64,000 nucleotides of DNA from Pleodorina starrii (lineage: Eukaryota; Chlorophyta; Chlorophyceae; Chlamydomonadales; Volvocaceae): the NCBI GenBank assembly GCA_030267565.1, contig BRXU01000020.1, positions 1,877,501-1,941,500 on the forward strand. The letters are read 5' to 3'. The notes beneath the pieces were generated by a model. The model worked only from the letters and a program-made list of their open reading frames with translations. It searched no databases and was not told where the DNA came from. This document shows, in pieces, positions 11,381 to 22,264 of this stretch. The stretch's first letter is position 1. Each line of letters begins with the position of its first letter. Made by a program: the position numbers and the translations under genes.

Positions 11381-14300
11381 TACATACATAAACTAAAGGC
11401 GATGACACACAACGTTATTTTTTGTTACGGTAAATCCATGCTGAATTTCGGTAGTATCCCGTGTCGCCGTGTGTTAACTCGTCGTCCGATATGGTGCGTA
11501 CCGCCGCCCTAAAGCTTTCGGAACCGGGGCGTCCAGCGGACTGCGGTGTTCACTTGCTTGCTGTGGCCCGGCTCCGCTCCAAGCCCTCCTGTTCTTTCCC
11601 GCCCACGCATGTTTGTTTCGCCGTCGCAATCGCCGTCGCCCTCTCGATCGCGCACGCAGCCTCCTCCTGCCCGCCCAAGCGCGCCTACACGGTCGTGTCC
11701 GACGCTGTATTCACGACCCCCTCTGACGCGCTTGAGGACACCGGAATCGCCTCCGGACGGCTGCCCTCCGCCGCCCAGGCGGCGGAGTTCTGCAGGTGGG
11801 GGGGGTGGGGGTGCAACGGGTGGGTGGATGGAGGAGGAGGTTATCCACGTTGAGGGTTATCCAAGTTGCCATTCCGTGTGTTCTGTGCGTCGGGCCCGGC
11901 TACCCGCATGTAGCTATGTAGCTATGTACTGTCCTTACCTCCCCCCCGCCCTGCTTCGTTCCCTGGACATCGCAGGTTCGAGCCCCGCTGCAGCTCCTGG
12001 GATAGCCGCGGCGGTTACACCGTAGGGCCCGTCGTCCGCACTCCCACACCGGCGCCGGGCGTGTGCAGCTACCTGAAGGATGGTGGGTCGGGTTGGATGG
12101 GGGGGGCACGGGGGGGGGGGGCGCGGGGGGCCCGGGGGGGGCCTGTGGGAGAGTTCACGAAGGGTCTGCTTCTGGGGAGGGAGGGAGGGAGGGAGGGAGG
12201 GAGGGAGGGAGGGAGGGAGGGAGGGAGGGAGGGAGGGAGGGAGGGAGGGAGGGAGGGAGGGAGGGAGGGAGGGAGGGAGGGAGGGAGGGAGGGAGGGAGG
12301 GAGGGAGGGAGGGAGGGAGGGAGGGAGGGAGGGAGGGAGGGAGGGAGGGAGGGAGGGAGGGAGGGAGGGAGGGAGGGAGGGAGGGAGGGAGGGAGGGAGG
12401 GAGGGAGGGAGGGAGGGAGGGAGGGAGGGAGGGAGGGAGGGAGGGAGGGAGGGAGGGAGGGAGGGAGGGAGGGAGGGAGGGAGGGAGGGAGGGAGGGAGG
12501 GAGGGAGGGAGGGAGGGAGGGAGGGAGGGAGGGAGGGAGGGAGGGAGGGAGGGAGGGAGGGAGGGAGGGAGGGAGGGAGGGAGGGAGGGAGGGAGGGAGG
12601 GAGGGAGGGAGGGAGGGAGGGAGGGAGGGAGGGAGGGAGGGAGGGAGGGAGGGAGGGAGGGAGGGAGGGAGGGAGGGAGGGAGGGAGGGAGGGAGGGAGG
12701 GAGGGAGGGAGGGAGGGAGGGAGGGAGGGAGGGAGGGAGGGAGGGAGGGAGGGAGGGAGGGAGGGAGGGAGGGAGGGAGGGAGGGAGGGAGGGAGGGAGG
12801 GAGGGAGGGAGGGAGGGAGGGAGGGAGGGAGGGAGGGAGGGAGGGAGGGAGGGAGGGAGGGAGGGAGGGAGGGAGGGAGGGAGGGAGGGAGGGAGGGAGG
12901 GAGGGAGGGAGGGAGGGAGGGAGGGAGGGAGGGAGGGAGGGAGGGAGGGAGGGAGGGAGGGAGGGAGGGAGGGGGGGCTGTGGGGGAATCTGTTGGGGGA
13001 ATCATGATCATACTGCAGCGGAGGGACGGAGGCGTCGGTGGGAGGGTCCTAGGGTTTGGAGTGTACGACTGGATCCGATCTTAGGGGGAGTACGGGTCTG
13101 GGGGGGGGCTCTGGCTTGGTGTGGCTTGGTGTGGCTTGAGGCGGCTTGAGGGGCCTGGGGGGCCTGGGGGATTTGTACAGGGAGGGTTTGTTCCCGGGGC
13201 TGGGTGGCTGGGTTGGCTCTTGCGGGGCTAGGGTTTGAAGGGTCTATTAGGGTTTAATGGGGTTCTTTTTTAGGGTCTGTGCTGCCGGCAGGGTGCAGAA
13301 GATGGGTACACCATGTAGCTAGCTGTTATCCAGCTCCTCTCTAATTAATTATTATTATTATTAATTAATTAATTAATTAATTAATTAATTAATTAATTAA
13401 TTAATTAATTAATTAATTAATTAATTAATTAATTAATTAATTAATTAATTAATTAATTAATTAATTAATTAATTAATTAATTAATTAATTAATTAATTAA
13501 TTAATTAATTAATTAATTAATTAATTAATTAATTAATTAATTAATTAATTAATTAAGCTAATTAATTAAGCTAATTAATTAAGCTAATTAAGCTAATTAA
13601 TTAATTCATCAGAAGTTTGGGCCATCCGTCGCCGTTGGCCCTGGCTCCTGGGTGGTCGCTGTGGGTTCGTATTCCTTTTCCTCCCACTGCCCACCACCCC
13701 ACCACCCCCGCATGCTCCCCCCCCCCGCAGCCTGCCCGCCGCTGCAAGGTTTCACGGCCCACGCTGACGTGGACATTCGCAGCGCGGCCCGCCCATCCCG
13801 GGAGCGTCTCTCCGCGAAATGCTTCAATGACGTGTACAAGGCCTGCGCCGCCGATGACACTTGCCTGGCCATCAACCGTCTTCGCTATGTGTGGTCGGCC
13901 CACTCGAACAGCGCCAGCAGCCTCATCGACAGCTTTGAGGACATGCCCGGAAGCTGCGTGTACATCAAGGGTGAGTCGTAACTCGTCAGTAGTAGTAGAA
14001 GTAGTAGTTGTAGGTGCCCCGTGTCGTACCACTGTCGTACTGCCGTGTCGTACTACCGTATCGACGCAATCTTTTTGCGACGCGGTTATTTTGCGAGGCC
14101 AAAAAATATTTAAAATTTAGATATGTAAACGCTATTATTTTGCGAGGCACCGGCAGGAGTTTATTTGTAAACTTTTGAAATTTGCGAGCTCTTGAGCCGT
14201 ATGTAATAGTTTGCGAACTCGCATCTTATCGTCAGCGCAAAGGCATTGCATTCTACTGAAGGAATTGGACATACCGGGTGCCATACCTGCTTCACGCCAC

Positions 14301-17300
14301 CCATCCGCCCCAAAACCCATCCGCCCCAATCACGGGCTTCCCCTTGGGCTGCTTGCCTTTCGTAGTGGCCTTCCCGCGTTCCCGGCTCCCCTCCCCCGTG
14401 CAGCAGCCTGTCCACCCGCTCACCCCGCTGCCCTTTCTCTCTGCCTGCCACGGCCCCTTGCCGGCTGGGACGTGCCGGCCCCCGTTGGCTCCACCGCCGT
14501 CGCCGCCTCTACTCCCCGACCGGCCGTGCCCGCCATAGCCCCGGCAGCCCTTCCCCGCCGGGCCCCACAGCGCCCCCACCACCCGCAGCTCGCGGCAAAT
14601 AATTTATATTTGCGAGAAGATTTTGCGAGATGCCTTGGGAGTTTTTTTGAAACTTTAAATATTTGCGAGGGACCCTTCCGAGTTTTGTTTGACACTTTGC
14701 GAGGCCCCAAACAGTTAATTATTTATTCGCAAAAAGATTGCGTCGGTACGGTACTTTGTCGTACGTCGTTGTGGTAGTAGCCCAGTTATCGGGGGACTCC
14801 GTCAACGCTTCGCACGCTGCTTTTCGTTATTTTTTTAATTTCCAACATCACTTCCTTCCTTCCTTCCTTCCTTCCTCTCAATGCACACAGTCCAGCCGTC
14901 TCCGCCGCCGACGGAGCTGCAGTCCCCCCTCACTCCGGCCGTGCGCAGCAGGTGCGTAGGTTCTGTTGATTGGTGGATGGTGGTTGGTGGTTGGTGGTTG
15001 GTGGTTGGTTCATTACGTAAAGTAACGAAAGTAGTAGGTTCGCTAGCTAAGCGCCTGTGCCGTCAGTCAGGTTGCGGCAAGACACTCCTCAAGTTGGTTC
15101 TTGGTTGACATCGTCACGGAGTGGGTATACCGGTATGTTCGTATGTGTGTCCGCGTCCGGTGGTCAGCTCGCTCGCTGGGGTGTCTGTAGTGCCGCTAGA
15201 TTGTTGGTGATGCCACACACACACACACACACACAGACACAGACACACACACAGAGAGTGCACCACCACCACCACCACCACCACCATTTACACCACCACT
15301 GCGGAGAGACCGGTACGTGCTACGTGATGGCAGCAACACGGCCAGCAGTGGGTGCCACGTAGGCCCTCCCTAGTCCCTTGTCCCTACTCACTCACTCGTC
15401 CAGTTGGCCTTCCAGACCCCAGCAGCAGCTGCCGGGTCTTTCTCTCCCGGGGGCAGCCGCTGCTCGGGCTTGGGCTCGCTCCATTCCACACCCTTCCTCC
15501 TTCCCCCAGCCCTCCCATCTCCGCCCGCCCGCCGCCCATCTTCCCCCGCAAACCCCCCTGCGCTACGGCCCTCTTTTCTTCCCCTTCTTTTACTCCCCCC
15601 ACATCCCCACCCCCCGTCCGCCGCCCCGTCTGCCGTGCCCCGCCACACACACTCACACACACGTACACACACACACCTCCATCCAGCCCGCCGCCGTCGC
15701 AGCCGCCGCCGTCGCCTCGGTCGCCGTCGCCTCAGCCGCCGTCGCCTCAGCCGCCGTTGCCTCAGCCGCCGTCGCCTCAGCCGCCGTCGCCTCGGCCTTC
15801 GCCGCCGCCGTCGCCTCGGCCGCCGTCGCCGTCGCCTCCGACCCCGCCGGCGCTTCCGTCGCTGTGCGACTCCTCCGATTGGAACTGCGCCCAGTGCTCC
15901 GTTCTGTCCTCCGCCGCCGCCGGCGCCGGCTACCTGGCCATCAACGCCAGCGCCGCCACGGGCCCCTGCCAGCAGTGCGTCTCCGTCGCTGCGGAAAGCT
16001 CCTGGAACTGCCTCAACTGCTTCCAGCAAGCTCCCAACAAGGTGTGTGTGTGTGTGTGTGTGACGGCGGCCGAGTAAGCTGCGGGGGTCGCGTTCTCGCG
16101 TAGACAGTTTGGTTTGCTAAAACCCTGAAAACCCCTATGGATGCGGTGCGCTAATTCCCTAGTTGCGTGGATACGGTCGGCGGTCGGCGGCCAGTTTTTC
16201 GGCGCCCTGCGTTGTTTGGGGGCATATTAGGTGGCTTGGCTTGGCATGGATTGACTTGGCTTGGGGATCCCCATGAGCCCCACCCACCCCTTCCCCGTCT
16301 GCCCCACCCACTCATCCCTGACCTCGCTTACCCCTCTGCCGCATCACAACTCCTTGCATTTTCCATCCCCGGACCTTCTGCCGCATCGCTGCTCCTCGCC
16401 TTCCACATCCCCCGGACCTCCCCCCTTCCCCCAACCCCCGAATTCAGACTGTTTTCAGGCCTACCCGAATACACACCCAACCCCTGCTCCCTTTCCGCCC
16501 CCCCTCCCTTTCCGCCCCTCCCCCCACGCCCCCTTCGCTCCCCCTGGCCCCCCCCTGGCAGGATGTGCTGCTGGGCTGCTTCAGCTGCGCGCAACAGGTG
16601 GATCGCAACAGCGGTAGCGGCTGCTCCCTGGTGTGTGCCGCCAAGGCCACCACCGCGGCGGCAATGGAGGCCTGCACCAACTGCACACGACGCAGCGGCA
16701 ACGCCTGGGACTGCGGCACCTGCTTCGATGTGAGTGCATGCATGCAGGCGCTCGGGATCGATCTGGGGTTTAGGATTCGAATGTTACAGGGGGAACCGGC
16801 TATCACACCGGCTGCTAGCCGTACCGTACAGGCTAGACAGACTGGGGTTTAGCCGATCGATCTGGGGCTGGGTGGAATCTGAACCCACGCACAGTGCGTG
16901 AGCCTTTAGCTGTGCACGTGACGGGAAATGTCCTTTTTGCAATGCCACCGTTATGTGTGTGTGTGTGTCTCTCTCCTCGCCAGGCTGACCCATGGGTCAC
17001 TTATTGTCATCCACATGCCGTGTAAGGTGTAACCCAAACACATCCCCCTCCCCCTCCCCACCCCCAACCCCCCACCCCCCCACACACATACACACACACA
17101 GAAGGCGGACAGCGACGTGTCGAAGCGCAACGCCTGCCTGACCTGCGTGGGCGACAAGCTCAACCAGTACGACTGCGGCGAGTGTACGACACGGTACGGC
17201 AGCCTGTGCGAGGTGCAGCAGTGCATGGACTGCCTGCGCTCTGGCCGCGACGCCTGGAGCTGCTACACCGCGACCAACTACTGCACCCCGCCCTCGCCGC

Positions 17301-19157
17301 CGTCGCCGCCGCCGTCGGTCTGCCCATCGTCGAACTACGACTGCTTCCAGTGCGTCAACCTGGCGACCGCCGCTGCCTTCTCGGGCAGCCTGGGCAGTGG
17401 CCTGACGGCGCCGTGCCAGCAATGCTCCCTGGTGGCTAAGGCACCGTACGACTGCCGGCATTGCTTCGCGAAGACCAATAACCGGGTGGGGCTGTTGGGT
17501 ATGCTCCGTCCGTCCTGTAACACCGGCGATCGTATATTTTACTGTTTTGGTTTGAATCAGTCCGTTGGACGATCGATTCATTCAGGAGGGGTAGGGCTCG
17601 GGAAGGGGGAGGGGGGGATAGGAAGGGAGGGAGCAGGGAGGAGGGAGGGGTTTGGCTTCTGAGGCCGAACCCCTCCTCCCTCCCTGAAGGAGGGGTTTGG
17701 CTTCTGAGACCGAAGCGGCAGCACGCAGCAGCTAGCGCCCGGTGCAGTAGGATATCTTAGGCGGTGCACACAGCGGTCGATCCTTGCGTGCCGGTGGCTG
17801 GCCCGTGCCGCTGACGACCACCCCTTGTACCCACCATCCCTCCCTTTGCCCGCCTAATCCCAATCCCACCCATCCATTCTCTATATATCCTCCTCTATCC
17901 CCCTATACATCCTCGTCTATATATCCTCCTCCATCCCCCTATACACCCTCATCTAATATCCTCCTCCATCCCCCTCTACGGTATATATCCCCCTCCACAT
18001 CTTGGCCGCCTCAGGACATGAAGCTGGGCTGCCTGTCCTGCGCTTGGACCTTTGTACCCACCATCCCCTGCCTTTGCCCGCCAAACCCTAAAACCCTAAA
18101 ACCCTAAAACTCTAAAACCCTGCCCATTCCTCTTTACCTCCTCAGGACGTGCTGCTGGGCTGCCTGTCCTGCGCCCAGAGCGGCCTCGGCACCGGCTGCG
18201 CTGATGTGTGTGCCGCCAAGGCCACTGACGCGGCTGGCATGGAGGGCTGCGTCAACTGCACCCGACTGACCGGCAATGCCTGGGACTGCGGCATCTGCTT
18301 CGATGTGAGTGCAGGCGCTCGGGATCGATCTGGGGTTTAGATGCACGGGAACGCATGGGACTGCGGCACCTGCGCTGCGTACTTGCGCTTGCATACCCGC
18401 CTGCGTGCCTGCCTGCCGGCCTGCCAGTCTGCCGGCCGGCCTGGGTGCATGAGTGCCTGCGTAGCCGTCTGCCGGTCTGCGCCTCTGCGGGCCTACTGGT
18501 CTGATTGCCTATCGGCCTGGGTGCCTGGGTGCACGTGAGTGCCCAAAGTCGTGCGGGTGCGCACGGTGGGAAACAATCAACCAATTCTAATTACTCAACC
18601 AACTGATTGGTCAACCAACAAAACAAAACAAAGAAACAAACCGATTAGGTGGCAAGCAGGGCCCGGCCCGGCCAGGCGCCGCTCAGGCTGGCAGCAAAAG
18701 GTCGATTGGCCTGGGCTGCATCTCGGCAGTATGCTGCAGTCCACTCCACTCCGTTCCGCTCCTCTTCGCGCCTCTCCGCGTCCCTCCGCTTCGCTCCACC
18801 TCCCCACTCCGCTCGCTAACGCCGTCCCTATCCCTTCGCTGCCCCCTCTGTCCCTCCGCCCCACTCCGCTCGCTAACGTTCGTCCCTATCCCTTCGCTGC
18901 CCTCGGTGGTCCCTCACCTTCCCATCAACAACATCCTCAAACAGAAATCCGGCGGTAGCCCCGGGAAGCGTGACGCCTGCCTGTCCTGCATCGGCGATAA
19001 CGGGGGACCCTACGAGTGCGGCGAGTGTACGACACGGTACGACAGCCTGTGCGAGGTACGGCAGTGCATGTCCTGCCTGCTGCAGAGCGGCAAAGCCAAC
19101 AAGTACGACTGCTACACCGCTAGCTACGGCTCCAGCTGCGGCGGCAGCGCTTCGTAA
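10692..19157 (+). CDS. secreted PAN/Apple-like, proline-rich, cysteine-repeat protein
   Basis: Ten exons: 10692-10761, 11660-11795, 11976-12082, 13731-13970, 14891-14951, 15687-16041, 16562-16729, 17102-17485, 18146-18304 and 18945-19157. All junctions are GT-AG and every phase matches, giving 630 residues. Residues 1-23 are a signal peptide ([20 protein letters not shown]). About 24-104 and 105-184 are two PAN/Apple-like domains ([44 protein letters not shown]). About 203-255 is a PPSPQPPSP stalk. The rest is a cysteine-rich block repeated twice, each with modules A (C..WNCAQC / C..YDCFQC), B (DVLLGC.SCAQ..NAWDCG.CFD) and C ([19 protein letters not shown]), joined by PPSPPSPPP. It probably acts in the cell wall or matrix, with the Apple-like domains binding protein or glycan. 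I know no named homologue. Family assignment of the Apple-like domains is by cysteine pattern only. Confidence 0.82.
11103..11406. repeat. AT-rich array and long palindrome in intron 1
   Basis: TA-dinucleotide runs carry repeated GCTGCGTAAAACATAT inserts. They lead into an inverted repeat: CATCGCCTTTAGTTTATGTA at 11260-11279 is complementary to TACATAAACTAAAGGCGATG near 11385-11404, with TA repeats between. The whole can form a cruciform. It lies inside intron 1 of the PAN/Apple gene. Confidence 0.85.
12175..12974. repeat. (GGGA)n microsatellite of about 200 units
   Basis: An essentially uninterrupted GGGA/GAGG tetranucleotide run of about 800 bp lies in intron 3 of the PAN/Apple gene, with the purines on the sense strand. 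Open frames through it on both strands (poly-EGGR, poly-LPPS) are artefacts. Such purine tracts can adopt G-quadruplex or triplex forms. The true length may differ from the assembled length. Confidence 0.97.
13340..13607. repeat. (TTAA)n microsatellite
   Basis: About 55 TTAA/AATT units lie in the same intron as the GGGA array, with AAGCTAATTAATT variants at the 3' edge. The array starts directly after the TATCCAGCTCCTCT repeat seen at 4.7 and 4.9 kb. Confidence 0.95.
14062..14745. mobile_element. 684-bp MITE-like element with 19-bp terminal inverted repeats
   Basis: CGACGCAATCTTTTTGCGA at 14062-14080 is exactly inverted at 14727-14745. Subterminal copies of TTTGCGAG(G)CC recur inside both ends (about 14090, 14136, 14180, 14605, 14625, 14662 and 14695), mostly in mirrored orientation. 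The centre (14280-14590) is GC-rich and Pro/Ala-coding by composition only. No transposase frame is present. It sits in intron 4 of the PAN/Apple gene. A clean target-site duplication was not seen. Confidence 0.75.
18012..18055 (+). pseudogene. decayed copy of a B-module exon start
   Basis: CCTCAGGACATGAAGCTGGG and CTGCCTGTCCTGCGC repeat the acceptor and first codons of the real exon at 18146 (GACGTGCTGCTGGGC..), then diverge. The upstream TTGTACCCACCATCCC..TTTGCCCGCC at 17824 also recurs at 18050. The copy could act as a decoy 3' splice site in intron 8. Confidence 0.7.
18083..18121. repeat. interstitial telomere-type repeat (CCCTAAAA)n
   Basis: Three perfect CCCTAAAA units, one CTCTAAAA variant and a terminal CCCT occur in a row. 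On the complementary strand this is TTTTAGGG, the Chlamydomonas telomere unit. It sits 25 bp before the acceptor of exon 9 of the PAN/Apple gene. Confidence 0.85.
18340..18372 (+). pseudogene. decayed copy of a B-module exon end
   Basis: GGGAACGCATGGGACTGCGG, then CACCTGC, repeats the codons for GNAWDCG.C that end exons 7 and 9 (16700-16729 and 18275-18304). It lies 35 bp after the true donor and follows the shared intron sequence GGCGCTCGGGATCGATCTGG. Confidence 0.7.
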
Positions 19158-19200
19158 CATTCAGTCTTGGAGGGCACCTACATTGACTTCATGTTTGCCG

Positions 19201-19405
19201 AATGTGAACTGGGACCCGCCGGTCCGGAGGATTTATGTATCGCCAGCCGATTATTGTGAATTCGGACCCGCCGGTCCGGAGGATTTATGTATCGCCAGCC
19301 GATTATTGTGAATTCGGACCCGCCGGTCCGGAGGATTTATGTACCGGTATCGCCAGCCGAATGTGAATTGGGAGCCGCCGGTCCGGAGGATTCCATATCG
19401 GTCTA
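19201..19405. repeat. 52-bp minisatellite directly after the PAN/Apple gene
   Basis: Four copies begin at 19213, 19265, 19317 and 19372, with periods of 52, 52 and 55 bp. The core is CCGCCGGTCCGGAGGATT followed by TATGTATCGCCAGCCGA. The first copy starts 56 bp after the stop codon, so the array probably lies in the 3' UTR. The core contains the palindrome TCCGGA. Confidence 0.9.
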
Positions 19406-21329
19406 GGAGCACCTTTTGCCTGTCGCGTTCCCTCGTTCAACCGACGAGGTGAGATGTGGTGAAGTGCGGTGAGGTGGGGTGAGGTCTGAGGTGAGGTGAA
19501 GTGGAATCTGGAAAGCGGCGGACGGATTGGCTGCGCCAGCTCCCGATCCGGCCGGCGTCATCACGCCAACGCCTACGATGACGGCCCCTCTGATGATTTT
19601 CTCTGTTGGTGTGTGTTTTGAGTGAGGTTACCGGTACGACGCAGTCCACTTATGCGTTAGTTGTCCTCAACTAAGCTAGCTAGCAAGTAAGCAAACAAGC
19701 AAGCGCCTCCCAAGCGAGAGCGTGTGCGCACGCACGCAGCCGTGCGTGATTTGTGTGTAGATCGATGTGTGCGTGTGTGTGTGTGTTTTTGTGTATGCGT
19801 GTGTGTGTGTGTGTGCGTTGGGGGTTTGGGTTGCAGGGGGGGGCGCCGGCCGCGCCCGTCGTCTAGCCACAGCTAAGGGTTTCAGCTGCCGTACATTGCT
19901 GACTTCGTTTGTGCGCGCGCGTCGTTCGTTCGTTCGTGGGCCATCCACCAGCAAAAATGTGGAGAAACGTCAGATAAACAACGAAGTTTGGGGAAGGGTG
20001 GTGGTGATGAGCGTGTGCGTGGGAGCGAGCGAGCCACGCAACCTGCCGTACTTGCCGTACGGGTCTGCTGCCGTCTCGTCCTCGTCTGCTGCCGCCTCCC
20101 TCTGTAGAGTTGCTGTTTGCTTTTTTATTACAGGAAGTTAAGTAAAAAACATAAAGAAAATGCGGAGGTGCGCCTGGAGCGCTTGATTGGATGCACGCGC
20201 GAGCACGGTTTACTCGGCAAGCAAGGCGAGAATGACGCGGGAAGACACACCCCCCAGACGACGTGTCGAGCGCGTCTGCTGCTGCTGACCTGCTGCAGTA
20301 CCGTTCGTGTAGCTGCCTGGCTGGCTTTTTTTTCAGTTCACATTGATTGCCTGGTGACGCAAGTGGCGCTGCGTTGCTCAGTCCTTCGTTGAATGCCAGC
20401 CTGCCTGCCCAGCTTGCCACGCACGCGCGCCGCCGGATCTGCCGAACATGCCTAGTACTTGGGGTTCTGGGTTGGTTGTGGCGTGTTGCGTGGTGGCTAT
20501 AATATGTCTTTGCCTTTTGCCTTTATTGTACTGCTGTACTGCTGTACTGCTGTACTGCTGTTGCCTTCGAAACAAATTTCGTGGCGCGAGGTTGGGCCGC
20601 TCGAGCGAGCGAGCGAGCGAGCAAGCAATGGACAGCTATCTATCTAGCTACCCGCTATAGGACACACTGCTGCTGCAGCGGAATCTTTTCACTTGATTAA
20701 AATGGCTCTAAGGTTGTTTGTTTGCGGCCTTCACCGGCTTGGTCAGACCGGGGGATGGAGGTGCGTGTGGCTTTTTTTTCAAAGGGAGTTATTTTTATAT
20801 TTATAGGGTGGGCGTGTTCCTGGCCTGGAAAGAAAAAGAAAATCGGCAGGAAACAACGTCCGTCGTCACCGCCGTAACACAAAGGCGTGTGTATTACGGC
20901 CTTTGTGTTGGCAGGCACATGGTGTACGGCAGGAAGCAGCACTGTACGAATGCGCCAGTATTGCGTGATGCGCAACATCGATCGACACCATCTGTGTCGC
21001 CGTACAGGCGTGTGTATGTCTGCACGCCGTGCGTGCGTGTGAAAATGTGAAAATTTGTGTGTGTGCTCACGCACTTGTGCGTTTGCTCCTTCATCACTTG
21101 TTCGTCCAGTATGACATTCGACCGTACAAGGGTCGTATACGTATACGACGTACGTTGTAAAGACGTACATTTCAGTTGTTAACTCGTAGTCGCGCAGTGG
21201 ATAGATGAACGATGAGAACTGGCGCCGGGTCCCGGGCGGCCTGCGTGCAGCTGGGTGGAAAGTTGGCTGATTGGGTCGAAAGCTGGCTGGGTGGAAAATT
21301 GGCTGACTGCCGTGGGTGGCGCGTGCTGG

Positions 21330-21640
21330 TGACTGGCTGGCGGTTATTATTAGCAATGGACATCTTCCAGGCGGTTGGTCGATGCTCGATGGCATTGGGG
21401 AGCAACGGATTCGGTTGCAGTTGCGGTGTGCATGGTCGTTCGCCGCCGAACGTGCTTACCGTATATCGTCGTATTTTCACTGTTTGTTGTGTCGTGCCAA
21501 TCTGGGTTCGTGCCGCAAGGTGACGAACATGAAGACACTCTACCGGGAGTCAGGGACGGGCTTCGTGTGCCGTTACTAATTACGGGAAATGTAAGGGAAA
21601 TAGTACATTCCCGCCGGGTCCCCCAACTCCCCATACACAT
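21330..21640 (+). mobile_element. degenerate LINE C-terminal zinc-finger relic
   Basis: The frame IRLQLRCAWSFAAERAYR, followed by HCLLCRAN, resembles LLQFRLCCWAFAVNRSR..CPCCAADG of the LINE at 60.0 kb. A shifted frame then reads GDEHEDTLPGVRDG where that element has EDEKHVLMECPAY. At least one frameshift is present and no catalytic domain remains. Confidence 0.45.
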
Positions 21641-22084
21641 GCACATTGCCTCTGTGTGCGTCCAGGGCAGCGGGCTGGCGGCTCACACATTAGTAGTTCA
21701 AACGGGGGCACATGCATGGGAGCGAGAATGCAGACACCGTTATAGCGGGGTGCGTCGCTGCCGCTAAGAGAGCTATTTGGGGGCGTGTTTTGGGCACTTC
21801 GGTGTGGGGTTTTGGTTCGCGGCTACTACCGCACTACGGTAGCTTTGATCAAAGGTTCGTTAATCCATCCATCCATCACTCAACCAAACTTACAAGATAG
21901 CGCGGGAAGTCCGACGAGGCGCCTTAATTAGGCAATTATGGTAACCGAATGGACCGATCGCGTTCCCCACCCACGTCGATTGGAAGCATCACCCACCCAC
22001 CCACCCACCACCCTCCGGTGTATCCGCAACAGCATCATAGGGCGGCAGGCCGGGAGGCCGGGACAGGGCAGGGCCGAGCGGCAG

Positions 22085-22250
22085 GCCGGGGCAGGGCAGG
22101 GAATGACCCGTGGGTCGTTCGGTGGTTGGGTGGACCGGTAAAACCCTAGGCCACCCAGCCACCCGCCAACCCACCTAGCTGGGTTGATGTCATCTCAACC
22201 TTCATTACACCCCCCCCCCACCACCTAAACCCGCCCATCCTATAACCTAT
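22085..22250. repeat. dispersed 150-bp repeat, copy 1
   Basis: GCAGGGCAGGG, ATGACCCGTGGGTCGTTC, GGGTGGACCGG(T/C)AAAACCC, CCACCCAGCCACCCGCCAA and GGGTTG(A/G)TGTCATCTCAACC occur in the same order at 25115-25250. The second copy lies in an intron of the FKBP gene. Confidence 0.8.
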
Positions 22251-22264
22251 ATCCGCCGCAGCAA

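Larger units (their letters stand above)
19406..22264. other. gene-poor interval
   Basis: No gene was recognised. Contents are G/T microsatellites (19760-19830), a CTGCTGTA run at about 20530-20560, a LINE relic at about 21330-21640, and one member of a dispersed 150-bp repeat at 22085-22250. A 232-codon minus-strand frame at 21395-20697 has no domain-like features. Confidence 0.5.

Noticed and set aside
11935..13149. Long open frames on both strands (poly-EGGR, poly-LPPS)
   Set aside because: They are translations of the GGGA microsatellite; real exons at 11976-12082 and 13731-13970 show this is intron.
15384..16029. Minus-strand Arg-rich frames of 96-213 codons
   Set aside because: Reverse reading of the PPSP-coding exon; the plus strand fits the exon chain and phases.
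19201..19405. CRISPR-like array
   Set aside because: Head-to-tail 52-bp repeats without unique spacers in a eukaryotic 3' UTR; a minisatellite.
20697..21395. 232-codon minus-strand frame
   Set aside because: No domain, no splice context, composition typical of repeats, and overlaps a LINE relic on the other strand.
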